A DNA stretch of 64,000 bases from G963665925 sp963665925 (GCA_963665925.1 OY762511.1:2790001-2854000); one strand, 5' to 3'; shown: positions 17,487 through 26,330, numbered from the stretch's first letter. Translations and numbers: made by a program. The notes: generated by a model from the sequence alone, not told the origin.

Positions 17487-17903
17487 ATGGTTGAAAATTT
17501 GATAATAAATCATACTAAATGCATTAAATACACAAGATACTACTTTGTTGTAAGTGCTGTTTTATTCCTTTTATTTGGGAATGCTGCTGGCAATATCAGA
17601 GAAAGACTATTTCTTGTATTTAGTGTTGGATTAGGATATTTGCTGTTTTTCAATTTCACAGGGTTTTATTTGCGAAAAATGAAGAAGATAAATAAGTACA
17701 ATTGGGAGAAAGCAAGGAAAAAGGCTAATTTCCACTTGAACTTCTATCTAATATTTGGCGTTCTTAATCTTTCAGCAATTTTGATGGGATTATTCTCTAA
17801 TCCTATGGGAGTTATAGCAGTTCTATTTGTAATCAATGTTCCAATCGGATTAATAACTGGAACTCTAAGAAGCAAGTTCTATTTAGATAGAGTTGAGAAG
17901 TAG
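17487..17903 (+). CDS. Small four-helix membrane protein, unknown
   Basis: 138 aa with hydrophobic segments near residues 17-32, 41-60, 84-102 and 106-124, predicting four membrane passes. Positive clusters (KMKKINKY, EKARKK) sit between helices 2 and 3. SD ACGGAGGA is 5 nt before ATG 17487. No family recognised. Confidence 0.7.
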   Translation: MVENLIINHTKCIKYTRYYFVVSAVLFLLFGNAAGNIRERLFLVFSVGLGYLLFFNFTGFYLRKMKKINKYNWEKARKKANFHLNFYLIFGVLNLSAILMGLFSNPMGVIAVLFVINVPIGLITGTLRSKFYLDRVEK

Positions 17904-17934
17904 ATTATCAGTGTATGCATGTTAATTGAACTTC

Positions 17935-18064
17935 ACATAACACGACAATTGCCAAAATGCCCCTTTGAGAAATCAGAGGGGTTATTTCATATAGTTATAT
18001 GGTAAAATATAACTAATGAGTAAGAAAAAGAAGGGGCACATCGGCAATTGCGGGAACGCTAGCT
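17935..18064 (+). repeat. attC site 15, class II with mutated core
   Basis: R'' ACATAAC, L arms CAATTGCC/GGCAATTG perfect, hairpin CCCCTttgagaaatcAGAGGGG and TGGTAAAATATA present. The R' core reads GCTAGCT (18058-18064) in place of GTTAGCT; the next cassette's R'' AGCTAAC shows the ancestral base was T. The exchange point is therefore damaged. Confidence 0.85.
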
Positions 18065-18786
18065 GAAATACTATGAAGCATAGTATTTCTTATAAGGATA
18101 TGAATTCCAATCATTACAAAGTATGTCGCAGACATATTTAGGCATTACTGTACTTCATCGTCTAAAATCTTATTTAAAACGAGTTTAGGTGTATCGCTTA
18201 CTCCAAATAATCAGCGGTTAGTGATTGTCTACATGAGTTTGCTAGAGCTATCAAATCAAAAGCAAAGGTACTGCACTTATACTGATTTTACTCTGATCAT
18301 TGATTGTCTACATACATTGACCGCGGATATCGGATTAAACCCAGAAGTTGCATAGCATTATCGAATGTTATATTGTTTAGTGATTGTCTGCATAAGTTAG
18401 CTAGGGCTATTAACGTAAACCAAATGGTTCTACACTCATACAGGCTTGACTCTGATCAGTGATTGTCTACATACATTGGCCGAGGATATTGGAATAAAAC
18501 CAGAAGTTGAATAGCATTATCGAATGTTATTTTGTTTAGTGATTGTCTCATGGGTTTTCTTGGGCTATTGAATCAAACCAAAAGGTTCAACGCTCATACA
18601 GACTTAACTCTGATCAGTGATTGTCTACATACATTGGCCTAGGATATTGCAATAAACCCAAAAGTTCCATAGCATTATCAACTATTATCTAGTTTATGGA
18701 TTATCTAGATACACTGAAAAGAACATTAAATGCAGTAGTAGGAACGAGTTTAAGAAGGTCGAGTTAGTCTGCGATTTTTGTACATC
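18059..18786 (+). repeat. ORF-less cassette with 79-80-bp periodic repeats
   Basis: TGATTGTCT starts at 18222, 18301, 18381, 18460, 18540 and 18618, with a degraded TGGATTATCT at 18697: seven repeats spaced 78-80 bp. Units alternate between two forms (one containing CTCTGATCA at its end, one containing ATAGCATTATC), giving a ~159-bp dimer. No open frame with an SD. Related repeats occur at 21690-22030. Function unknown. Confidence 0.65.
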
Positions 18787-18917
18787 AGCTAACACGACAG
18801 TCCCCAACATGCCCTTATAGGTCTTGAAGTCATTGCAGTTGAGCAGCTTATGCTGGCTCAACACTTCGTATTTCTAAGAAAGAAGTGGGCACGTCGTGGA
18901 CTGCGGGAACGTTATAT
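18787..18917 (+). repeat. attC site 16, divergent
   Basis: R'' AGCTAAC, inner arms CAGTCC/GGACTG, core GTTATAT (18911-18917). The spacer contains TTGAGCAGCttatGCTGGCTCAA, an alternative hairpin; no TGGTAAAAT box. Confidence 0.85.
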
Positions 18918-18956
18918 GGCATTATTCAACTAGATTTTATTAATAAGGGGTTATTG

Positions 18957-19268
18957 ATGAGGAGAAATAGGAATGACTTTATATTATTTGAACGTAGAAT
19001 TGAGGAATGGAAGCAAGTTGGACTCATTTTTCTGTTAGTGAATATAGCATATTTTATAATCTTTTATTTCACTGACAAAGAGTACATTAGTATATTCACA
19101 TACATAATGTTTACGGGAATGTTTACAGAAATCCCTGTGAAAATTTTTACTGGTGCCAATCGAAATGCAGGGCCTTCTGTAGCCATCAAGTATATTGTTA
19201 TTGCTCTCAGTTATTTTTTTATTAGAGGATTTCTAAACAAAACTTTTGGAATCAATTTACCAATGTAG
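18957..19268 (+). CDS. Small membrane protein, unknown
   Basis: 103 aa from ATG 18957, which has AAGGGG at good spacing; the longer frame to 18885 starts inside attC 16. Hydrophobic segments near residues 22-38, 45-62 and 78-92 predict three passes. No family recognised. Confidence 0.65.
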   Translation: MRRNRNDFILFERRIEEWKQVGLIFLLVNIAYFIIFYFTDKEYISIFTYIMFTGMFTEIPVKIFTGANRNAGPSVAIKYIVIALSYFFIRGFLNKTFGINLPM

Positions 19269-19293
19269 AGTTGAGAAAACGTTGAATTACACC

Positions 19294-19422
19294 ATATAAC
19301 ACAGCAGTTCCCAAAATGCCCTTTGTTATACGAAGTGGCATTTATTATACATAGCTTATGGTAAAATATAGATTAGGAGTTATAAAAAGAGGGGCACATC
19401 GGGAACCGTGGGAACGTTATGC
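19294..19422 (+). repeat. attC site 17, class I, target of group II intron copy 1
   Basis: R'' ATATAAC, L arms CAGTTCCC/GGGAACCG (one mismatch), core GTTATGC (19416-19422). Hairpin ATGCCcttTGTTATACgaaGTGGCAT then TTATTA, and TGGTAAAATATA. The intron starts 4 nt past the core box. Confidence 0.9.
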
Positions 19423-19426
19423 AATA

Positions 19427-21551
19427 GTGCGACCAGTGCCTGAAATAAAGGCATAAGCTACATCTTGGGCTGTCTAAGTCGAAAGACTTTCGGACTGCTC
19501 TATCCATTTGGAGTAACCCTACTTGTAGGTGCGCTACAGGTAACTGTTAGGTACTAAGCTGCAAGAACAACGTATGAAATCTGTGAGCCTAAAACGGATG
19601 GAGTGCTAGGGTAAATACATCACTATGATTAAACTAAATGAATCACTGTAAGCTTCGTTAAACGTGAGCAGGGAAATAAGGCTGAAACCCTGTAACCAAA
19701 AGGTGTGAGCTGTGGATGTGTGACTTTTTGTATCATATGTCAAGTGGACTAAGGCTTCGGAGTAAAGGTGGAATCTAAGGTGGTGTGAACTGGCTAAGGT
19801 GTAGAACTGGGTAAGACCGTCAGCTCCTGAAAAAGGTAGGTTTCTCGTAAGAGGAGTACAATGCTAGCGGTTATAGGAAAGCTGGAAAAAGCGAATGTTG
19901 GTTTGTAATGAATCAGATAGGGGTTCAAGATTTGCCCTAATACGAAAGTGTGCAGACTTCCAGTGGGTCATTTGAAGCGTGAATGGAATGAAACTTTATG
20001 AATACTGGAGAGCCAATGAGCATAAAAAAGCAGGCGTCAGTTAACTACGCCTTGAGGTGGGATTCGGTGGAATGGACCCGCGTCGAGGATAATGTGAATA
20101 GACTTCAAGCCAGAATCGCTAAAGCAACTCTAAGAGGCAAAAGGTATCTGGTGAAGAAATTACAGTATCTGTTAAGAAAATCATACTACGGAAGACTACT
20201 CGCTGTAAAGAGGGTAATAAGCAACAAGGGTAAGAAAACAGCAGGCGTTGATGGCAAGACATGGTCAACATCATCAAGTCGATATAAAGCTGTCCTGATG
20301 TTGGGCAATAACCGGTATAAGAGCCAGCCATTAAAACGCGTCTATATCAAGAAGAAAAACGGTAAAGACCGAGCCCTGGGAATCCCAACAATGTATGACA
20401 GAGCCATGCAAGCACTACACATGCTTTGTTTAGATCCTGTTGGTGAAGTATTGCTTGATAGAACAAGCTTTGGATTTAGAAAGCATAGAGGCACAAAAGA
20501 TGCCTGTGAGTACTTATTCAAATGCCTATCGAAGAAAGACTCCGCAAAGTGGGTACTTGAAGGGGATATCAAAGGTTGCTTTGACAATATCAGACACGAC
20601 TGGATGCTTGAAAATACCCTGATATGTAAACGCACTCTAAAGCAGTTTCTAAAAAGCGGTTATGTTGAGGACAGACGTCTTTATATGACAAACTCAGGAA
20701 CACCACAAGGTGGGATTATCTCACCAACCTTAGCAAACTTAACGCTAAATGGTTTAGGTAGTCACCTGAAAAACAAATATTGGCGTGGTCATACGGGTCG
20801 AGTACACATGAAGTTCAATAAGCACAGACTTAACATAACTGTGTACGCTGATGATTTCGTAGTAACAGCAAACAATAAAACAGTACTGGAAGATGCAAAG
20901 ACCATGATTTCAGAGTTTCTAAAAGAGCGTGGTCTAGAGTTATCACAAGAGAAAACAGTCATCACACACATAGACCGAGGATTCGATTTTTTAGGTTGGA
21001 ACTTTAGAAAGTTCAGCAATAAGTTGATTATAAAACCAGCCGAAGGAAGCATCAAAAGTATTAAGTCAAAGATTCGAGAAGTGGTTAAATCAAGTATGGG
21101 GATGAGGCAAGAAGACTTAATCGGTCGACTGAATCCAGTGATTAGAGGATGGTGCAACTATCACAATCACATCTGCTCGAAAGAAACCTTTCAAAAGTTG
21201 GATTGCTACATATTCTATGAGATATGGAGATGGGCACTTCGAAGACACAGCAATAAGTCTAAGAATTGGGTCAAAGAAAAGTACTTTGGATCTGAAGAAT
21301 CGAGAGACTGGATATTCAGAACGGATAGAATAAAACTATATGTGGCAAGTTCAACAAGAATCATTCGCCACAAACTAATTAAGTTAGCTGCCAATCCGTA
21401 TCTATATGAATATGATGACTATTATGCGAATAGAGTAACTTGCAGGTCTTGTAGTTAGACCTGTTGCAGATGGCTTGAGCTGTATGAGGTGAAAGTCTCA
21501 CGTACAGTTCTTAGGGGAGAAAGGGAGAGTAATCTCCCTGACTTACCCGAC
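19427..21551 (+). mobile_element. Group II intron, copy 1
   Basis: 2125 bp. The 5' end GTGCGACC fits the GUGYG rule; the 3' end is ...TTACCCGAC. Domain V is recognisable as GAGCTGTATGAGGTGAAAG then TCTCACGTACAGTTC near 21478-21512, and domain VI follows. Boundaries are fixed by comparison with the copy at 45085, where flanks differ. The 5' exon is GTTATGCAATA, so insertion is 11 nt from the attC core G, on the same strand as the cassettes. A ~570-nt 5' ribozyme region precedes the reverse transcriptase gene. Confidence 0.92.
19998..21458 (+). CDS. ltrA: Group II intron reverse transcriptase/maturase
   Basis: 486 aa. N-terminal RVT_N domain (WTRVEDNVNRLQARI), reverse transcriptase fingers/palm with KKTAGVDGKTW and GCFDNI, catalytic VYADD near residue 290, then a GIIM maturase domain (RLNPVIRGWCNYHNH). 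Only a short tail with Cys residues (CRSC) follows, so there is no full HNH endonuclease; retrohoming would then need nicked or single-stranded DNA, which a folded attC or replication fork could supply (inference). Identical in translation to the gene at 45656. ATG 19998 or the in-frame ATG 20016 could be the start. Confidence 0.92.
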   Translation: MNTGEPMSIKKQASVNYALRWDSVEWTRVEDNVNRLQARIAKATLRGKRYLVKKLQYLLRKSYYGRLLAVKRVISNKGKKTAGVDGKTWSTSSSRYKAVLMLGNNRYKSQPLKRVYIKKKNGKDRALGIPTMYDRAMQALHMLCLDPVGEVLLDRTSFGFRKHRGTKDACEYLFKCLSKKDSAKWVLEGDIKGCFDNIRHDWMLENTLICKRTLKQFLKSGYVEDRRLYMTNSGTPQGGIISPTLANLTLNGLGSHLKNKYWRGHTGRVHMKFNKHRLNITVYADDFVVTANNKTVLEDAKTMISEFLKERGLELSQEKTVITHIDRGFDFLGWNFRKFSNKLIIKPAEGSIKSIKSKIREVVKSSMGMRQEDLIGRLNPVIRGWCNYHNHICSKETFQKLDCYIFYEIWRWALRRHSNKSKNWVKEKYFGSEESRDWIFRTDRIKLYVASSTRIIRHKLIKLAANPYLYEYDDYYANRVTCRSCS

Positions 21552-22112
21552 TGCTACGAAGTCATTGAAGTTAGGCAGTATTGGGTTTGTGAGTATACGA
21601 AGTATTTCGGGAATACCTTAAAGCTCCTTTTCTAAAACTAGCACCCCCAGAAGTGCGGAAGCGGTTTTACTTCTTTAACTTATTGTATTTCGGCTACTGA
21701 TTGGGTACTAACATGATCTGTAGGTGTTGATTAAAACCAAAATGCTTCATTGCATTGACGAAATACATTATGATCAGTGATTGTCTACAGCACATAGACC
21801 AAAGGTGTCATGGAAAACCAATTTGGTCTAATACAGAATCCAAATATATATCGGCTACTGATTGGCTAATAACTTGAACTGAATGTATTGAATCAAAACC
21901 AAATGGGTTCAGCCCATTGACAGACTGTATTTTGATCAGCGATTGTCTACAGCACATTGACTAAAATTGTCTTGGAAACCCAATTTGGTCAATTGCAGAA
22001 GCCAAATGTCTTTCGACTATTGATTTGGCAATAACATTGGCTGCAGATATTAAATACAATTGAAGTGCGGTGGGCTAACGCTTTAGAAAGAGTCTTTGAT
22101 TTTTTGCACATC
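21552..22112 (+). repeat. ORF-less cassette with 80-81-bp periodic repeats
   Basis: The 3' part of the cassette carrying intron copy 1. Anchors (CTGATTGG or CGATTGTCT forms) occur at 21698, 21778, 21859, 21940 and 22021, spaced 80-81 bp and alternating between two unit types. One unit type contains GACCAAA...TTTGGTC inverted arms; the next copy has GACTAAA...TTTGGTC, a pairing-compatible change. Related to the 18222-18710 array through GATCAGTGATTGTCTACA. No gene seen. Confidence 0.6.
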
Positions 22113-22286
22113 ATGTAACATGTCAGTTCCCAACATTGAGCCATGTCACACCTTTTGCGGGGTGTGATTTTTATTAGCACTCTATGGAAGGTATTGGCAT
22201 TCAAGTATAGAATAGTTAAAGGTAATAAAGCAAAAGTTGCGTCATAAAAGCCGGCTCAACGTACGGGAACTGCAAGAACGTTACAA
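22113..22286 (+). repeat. attC site 18, hybrid class III/IV
   Basis: R'' ATGTAAC, L arms CAGTTCCC/GGGAACTG as in class III, but a class IV interior with CACACCttttgcgggGTGTG then ATTTTTATT as terminator. Core GTTACAA (22280-22286), preceded by AAGAAC, not GGGAAC. Confidence 0.83.
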
Positions 22287-22631
22287 GAAATTTCGAAGCA
22301 GCTAAAGTGGCGCATTTGAGGTTCCTACGGCGGTGTTCCCGACATATGTCGCTAATATTTCGACGGAGAACATTTTGGACATAAAAAGAAATAAGAATCA
22401 AACCAGAAAAAACATGCAGGGTATATTTCGAGAGCGGAATTTACCAAAATCATTGAACCATAATGCGTTGGCTGAGTTACCCTACTGGAGAAAAAACATG
22501 ATTTATGTAATTGCACAATCGTAAATCATTTTAAGTATGAGGTCTCACTTTCTTGAACTAAGTTTCAATAGCAGAGGTGGGAAAATCAAAATCAAAAAAG
22601 TAAGCAGTGAGCAAAGTCTGTGTAGAACTTC
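22281..22631 (+). repeat. ORF-less cassette nc2, copy 4
   Basis: Very close to copy 1 (9101). Intact CGACATATGTCG in block 1 and ATGAGGTCTCACTTTCTTGA in block 2. The 60-codon frame differs from copy 1 by several replacements, and it has no SD. Confidence 0.6.
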
Positions 22632-22800
22632 TTGTAACACAGCGTTTTCCAACATTGAGCCAGTCACACCTTTTGCGAGGTGTGTTTTTATGCTATGTAC
22701 TGGGAGGTTTTACCTTTAAAGTGTAGAACAGTTAAAAGTGGAGTGCAAAAGTTGCGCCTATAAACGTGGCTCAACATCGGAAACCGTGGGAACGTTACCT
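22632..22800 (+). repeat. attC site 19, class IV
   Basis: R'' TTGTAAC, terminator CACACCttttgcgaGGTGTG then TTTTTA, core GTTACCT (22794-22800). Confidence 0.88.
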
Positions 22801-23037
22801 GAAAAACCGACAGAGGAAGGGTTCCGGAAATCCTATTTAGATGGGGTGTTCCCGACATATGGCGGAAATATTTGGACTAGGAAGTATTGCGTTAACCAAA
22901 AATAAATCCAAAAGCAAATGGGTGCAGCACACAAGCATAATTGAAACATTGGAAATGAGGTTACCATTACTTGAGCTGAAATGTAACTCGTGAATAGGAT
23001 TCATGTACAAGCCGAAGTATTGGGCTTTAGGTTCAAC
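22795..23037 (+). repeat. ORF-less cassette nc1, copy 2 (with exchanged attC)
   Basis: The body matches the other nc1 copies to within a few bases, up to GGTTCAACAGGTAAC. Beyond R'' the attC is class II in place of the usual class III, so body and attC have been recombined. Confidence 0.65.
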
Positions 23038-23165
23038 AGGTAACACGACAATTGCCAAAATGCCCCTGTGGAGACATAGGGGTTGCTTTGTATCAAAATG
23101 TGGTAAAATATAACATAAGAGTACATAAAAAGTGGGGCACGTCGGCAATTGCGGGAACGTTAGGA
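23038..23165 (+). repeat. attC site 20, class II
   Basis: R'' AGGTAAC, L arms CAATTGCC/GGCAATTG, hairpin CCCCTgtggagacatAGGGG, TGGTAAAATATAAC, core GTTAGGA (23159-23165). The only class II site on an nc1 cassette here. Confidence 0.9.
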
Positions 23166-23312
23166 GACATTCTTACATGAAGTTAATTCATAGATTGCTT
23201 CAAGGCATAGAGCTAATATGTAAAAAATTAACGATTACGCTTACGATGGTAATCACTCTCAGTTAAAACTCAATTCTAATTGATATAAGTTCATTCTATT
23301 ACCTAGATATTA

Positions 23313-23321
23313 TGGTAAAAT
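23313..23321 (+). promoter_or_regulatory. Extended -10 promoter in cassette leader
   Basis: TGGTAAAAT lies about 108 nt upstream of the 23429 gene, in the body of the cassette and outside its attC. Same core as the attC promoters. No clear -35. Confidence 0.4.
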
Positions 23322-23428
23322 GTAGTTGGTGGTCATCAAAAAATAATTGAGGATTAAGAATTATATTAAAGTATTATCAAATATAATATGTTTGCTCATA
23401 ATCCCATTTGTTAATTTAGTGAGGTAAT

Positions 23429-24004
23429 ATGAATACAGATTTTAGTAAGATTTTTCAAATAATAATAGATTCTATACAAAGTATCAATCTTTCATCAGTT
23501 TTCGCATGGGCTGGTGCGCTTGTAGCTTTATCTAGTGCTAGAAGTGCGAAAAAACAGTATCAACTAATGAAGTTGCAGGATGAACGAAGAAATCCAAATC
23601 TCAATATTAAAATTGAACAAGCTTTAAACGTATATAATAGTGATACCAATGCATTAGATTATATTTTTGATATTATGGTAAAAAACAATACTGATATCGA
23701 TAATTCTGTAACGAGAATTCAGCTTTTGATTCGCTATGAGTTTAACGGGTCTAATTTATTCCATGTTGCTGATTATAGCGGAACATTTAAAGTCAATGAT
23801 AAGAAGGTTACTTCCAACTTGCCTATCTCAATTGGCGCAAATCAGAGTGAAAAAATTAGCTGTCATTTTGCATTCCCAGAGGATTGGATTTTAGATAGAT
23901 CAGTTATAGATTACACAATTCGAGTTTATGATACGCATGATAACACTTATCTTGATACAAATATATTTGTAATAGGAGAAATGAGACATGAAGATATTCA
24001 GTAA
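23429..24004 (+). CDS. Membrane-anchored protein of unknown function
   Basis: 191 aa. An N-terminal hydrophobic segment (~residues 20-38, SSVFAWAGALVALSSA) is followed by a soluble, strand-rich domain (LNIKIEQAL...). No family recognised. SD GTGAGG 5-6 nt before ATG 23429. Its 3' end overlaps the next gene by 17 nt, so the two are probably co-translated and work together. Confidence 0.6.
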   Translation: MNTDFSKIFQIIIDSIQSINLSSVFAWAGALVALSSARSAKKQYQLMKLQDERRNPNLNIKIEQALNVYNSDTNALDYIFDIMVKNNTDIDNSVTRIQLLIRYEFNGSNLFHVADYSGTFKVNDKKVTSNLPISIGANQSEKISCHFAFPEDWILDRSVIDYTIRVYDTHDNTYLDTNIFVIGEMRHEDIQ

Positions 24005-24566
24005 GCAAGACTTGAAATCAAATAGAAATAAAACTGCTGAATCTGTTCCTATTGTTAAAATCGGTAATATGAGGCAAACGCTGATGATGGAAGGTAGGGT
24101 AATTCCATGCATAGTATTAGATACTACTATTCGTAAAGATATTGAGAGTATAATTCTTAGTCATGAGGACATTAACAGTGGTTATGCACTCACAACATGG
24201 GTTCTTAACAAGAAAAACAAAAATGAAATAATACTTATAGTTGATTTCACAGAGCCTTTTGATTGCTGCTTCTCAATAGTTATGGATTTGAATAAATACG
24301 CTATGGCTATTGAAAATATAATGAGGTATAACGTTGTATATATTCAATCTAGAAACCTCGGAGAGAGCGATAATATAATGATGCTTCCCAGTGTATTGGT
24401 TGAAGTACCTTCTCAGGAGGCCAAGAAATTTTGGGATAAGCACTTAGTTATTCAGACAGAGAAGAACATTAGGAAAATGGGGTATCCGAAAAAAGTTGCA
24501 AAACGCATGGCTTTTGAACATATTAAAGAGCAGATTAACCAGTATTTCTATTTGGAGAACATGTAA
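23988..24566 (+). CDS. Unknown protein coupled to the 23429 membrane protein
   Basis: 192 aa, no family recognised. Starts at an ATG inside the last codons of the upstream gene, with AGGAG 9 nt before it. Central IILIVDFTEPFDCCFSIVMDL is strand-rich; the C-terminal third is helical and charged. The two-gene cassette opens GTTAGGAGA and closes TCTCCTAAC. Confidence 0.6.
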   Translation: MKIFSKQDLKSNRNKTAESVPIVKIGNMRQTLMMEGRVIPCIVLDTTIRKDIESIILSHEDINSGYALTTWVLNKKNKNEIILIVDFTEPFDCCFSIVMDLNKYAMAIENIMRYNVVYIQSRNLGESDNIMMLPSVLVEVPSQEAKKFWDKHLVIQTEKNIRKMGYPKKVAKRMAFEHIKEQINQYFYLENM

Positions 24567-24573
24567 AAACATC

Positions 24574-24703
24574 TCCTAACACAGCAGTTCCCAAAATGCC
24601 CCTTTGTTTATACGAAGTGGCATTTTTTATACTAACTTATGGTGAAATATAGTATATGAGTTATAAAAAGTGGGGCACTTCGGGAACTGTGGGAACGTTA
24701 CAT
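24574..24703 (+). repeat. attC site 21, class I
   Basis: R'' TCCTAAC, L arms CAGTTCCC/GGGAACTG, hairpin ATGCCcCTTTg...cGAAGtGGCAT then TTTTTTAT, and TGGTGAAATATA. Core GTTACAT (24697-24703). Confidence 0.92.
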
Positions 24704-24740
24704 GAAAGCCTAAAATGAGCTTTATGGGGAATACAACAAT

Positions 24741-24769
24741 TTGACCATATAACATATATGTTATATAAT
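24741..24769 (+). promoter_or_regulatory. Promoter with 20-bp palindromic operator before toxin gene
   Basis: TTGACC (24741-24746), 17 nt, TATAAT (24764-24769). The perfect palindrome ATATAACATATATGTTATAT (24747-24766) fills the spacer and overlaps the -10. A near-consensus promoter covered by a palindrome is what an autoregulated toxin-antitoxin operon would show. Confidence 0.65.
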
Positions 24770-24792
24770 TATGATATCAGAAGAGGTGAAAT

Positions 24793-25152
24793 ATGTTTGA
24801 AGTAATCTATTATCATAGAGATGGTCAATGTCCAATTTTAAACTTTCTAGGAAAATTACCTAAGAAAGATCAAGCTAAAATTTTAAGAGAAATAGATTTG
24901 CTTCAAGAGTTTGGCTTAAAGTTGACGATGCCTCATGTAAAGAAAATGAAAGGTACCGATGATTTATGGGAGTTAAGAGTTAAGCAAGGTACGAATAATT
25001 ATAGAGTGTTCTATTTTGCTTACACTGGTCAAAAGTTTATAATGCTTCATGCATTTCAAAAGAAGACACAAAAGACTCCTAAAAAAGACATTGAAATAGC
25101 AGAGTATAATGCTCCCCATTGTCAAGACAGGAGTTTAAGAAAAATAAGTTAA
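24793..25152 (+). pseudogene. higB: RelE/HigB-family toxin, 3' end replaced by IS3 element
   Basis: The native part runs to IEIAEY and matches RelE/HigB-type toxins: FLGKLPKKDQAKILREI, LWELRVKQGTNNYRVFYF, MLHAFQKKTQKTPKKDIE. The IS enters at 25105; the frame then continues ~16 codons into IS sequence and stops at 25152. The missing native end lies beyond the IS: GAGTACCGTAAATC onward (26389-26429) reads EYRKSDFIKRGEL then a stop just before the antitoxin ATG. The core is intact, so residual activity cannot be excluded. Confidence 0.75.
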
Positions 25153-25177
25153 TACTCCTTTCTCTAGGTATGACAAG

Positions 25178-26077
25178 CTAAGCCACTAGTTTCTGTACTT
25201 GTGTCTTGTTATAGATTTCGCCAGGTGTGCGTCCGTCAAGCGATTGATGCGGGCGACTGTAATTATAGTATTGCATGTATTCATTAACAATTTTTCGGAG
25301 CTGTTTTGGAGTGGAATATTCCTCAATATACGTCTTTTCCCACTTCAAAGTTCTCCAGAATCGTTCAATGCGAATGTTGTCTAGTGCTTTGCCACGGCCG
25401 TCCATGGATATTTTGATATCGTTCTCTTTTAGGAGTTCTATATAAGCTTCACAGGTGAATTGCGAGCCCTGATCACTATTAATGATTTCAGGTTTTCCAT
25501 GGGCCTGAATAGCTTTTTGCACTGTGCTCAGGACAAATGCTTTGTCCATAGTGGTTGATAGCTCATAGGACACGATAAAACGTGAATGCCAATCGATTAT
25601 GGCACATAGATACATGTGTCCTTTAGGCATTCTTAAGTATGTTATATCAATAGACCAAACTTGATTTGGACGATTGATATGCAGCTTTCTCAATAGATAT
25701 GGATACAAATATTTTGCGTGTTCGCGCTTGCTCAAATTAGGTCCTGGACAGAGTCCGTGTATCGCCATATCGCGCATATAACGGCGTGTACGTTTCTTGT
25801 TAATCGAGATACCGAAATCGCGCTTTAAAACCGTTGTCATTGTGCGATATCCAAAGTTAGGATGATCTGTGTAGAGTCGGTCAATAAGCCATTTGATTTG
25901 ATATTCTTCTGTCTTATTAATAGGTTTTGCTTTGTAATAGAGCGTACTTCTATTAAGCCCTAACAGTTTACACTGCTTGACTACAGATAATTTCTCATTA
26001 TTTTTTTCCACTAGGTTTCGGCGGTTCAGTGGAGAGACCAGCTTCTTTAGATTTTTTTTTGAGCCAGTTATTCTCAA
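25178..26077 (-). CDS. IS3-family transposase OrfB (DDE integrase domain)
   Basis: 299 aa as an open frame. HTH_21-like start (LVEKNNEKLSVVKQCKLLG), then an rve catalytic domain with QVWSIDITYL (first Asp), IINSDQGSQFT (second Asp) and the IERFWRTLKWE Glu region. In IS3 elements it is made as an OrfA-OrfB fusion by -1 frameshifting, and the A9 tract read from the minus strand (26052-26060) lies in the overlap. All three acidic residues are present, so the element looks intact. Confidence 0.88.
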   Translation of the reverse strand: MRITGSKKNLKKLVSPLNRRNLVEKNNEKLSVVKQCKLLGLNRSTLYYKAKPINKTEEYQIKWLIDRLYTDHPNFGYRTMTTVLKRDFGISINKKRTRRYMRDMAIHGLCPGPNLSKREHAKYLYPYLLRKLHINRPNQVWSIDITYLRMPKGHMYLCAIIDWHSRFIVSYELSTTMDKAFVLSTVQKAIQAHGKPEIINSDQGSQFTCEAYIELLKENDIKISMDGRGKALDNIRIERFWRTLKWEKTYIEEYSTPKQLRKIVNEYMQYYNYSRPHQSLDGRTPGEIYNKTQVQKLVA

Positions 26078-26330
26078 CGGTTAACTGACCTAGTTGACGA
26101 TGTAATTCATCAACTTCTGCTTCATATTCTTTTTTGAGGTCTTCGCTTTCGTCTTTTTCTTTACTGAAAGCACGTGAGGCATTCTTTAAGAATTCAGATT
26201 TCCAACGTGTGATTTGAGCCGGTTGGATTTCGTACTTGGCAGCAATTTCAGTTAGTGAGTATTCCTCGCTTAATAATTCGAGGACAATTTTTGTTTTCTG
26301 TTCTGGGGTAAATGTTCGTCTCTTTTTCAT
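25998..26330 (-). CDS. IS3-family OrfA (HTH protein)
   Basis: 110 aa. HTH of the transposase_8 type (FTPEQKTKIVLELLSEEYSLTEIAAKYEI), then a leucine-zipper-like stretch (LHRQLGQLTVENNWLKKK). It overlaps orfB by 80 nt in another frame; the A9 slippery run lies within the overlap. Confidence 0.88.
   Translation of the reverse strand: MKKRRTFTPEQKTKIVLELLSEEYSLTEIAAKYEIQPAQITRWKSEFLKNASRAFSKEKDESEDLKKEYEAEVDELHRQLGQLTVENNWLKKKSKEAGLSTEPPKPSGKK

Noticed and set aside
18217..18710. CRISPR array
   Set aside because: Spacing is regular, but the intervening sequences are themselves repeats of each other, and no cas genes are present.
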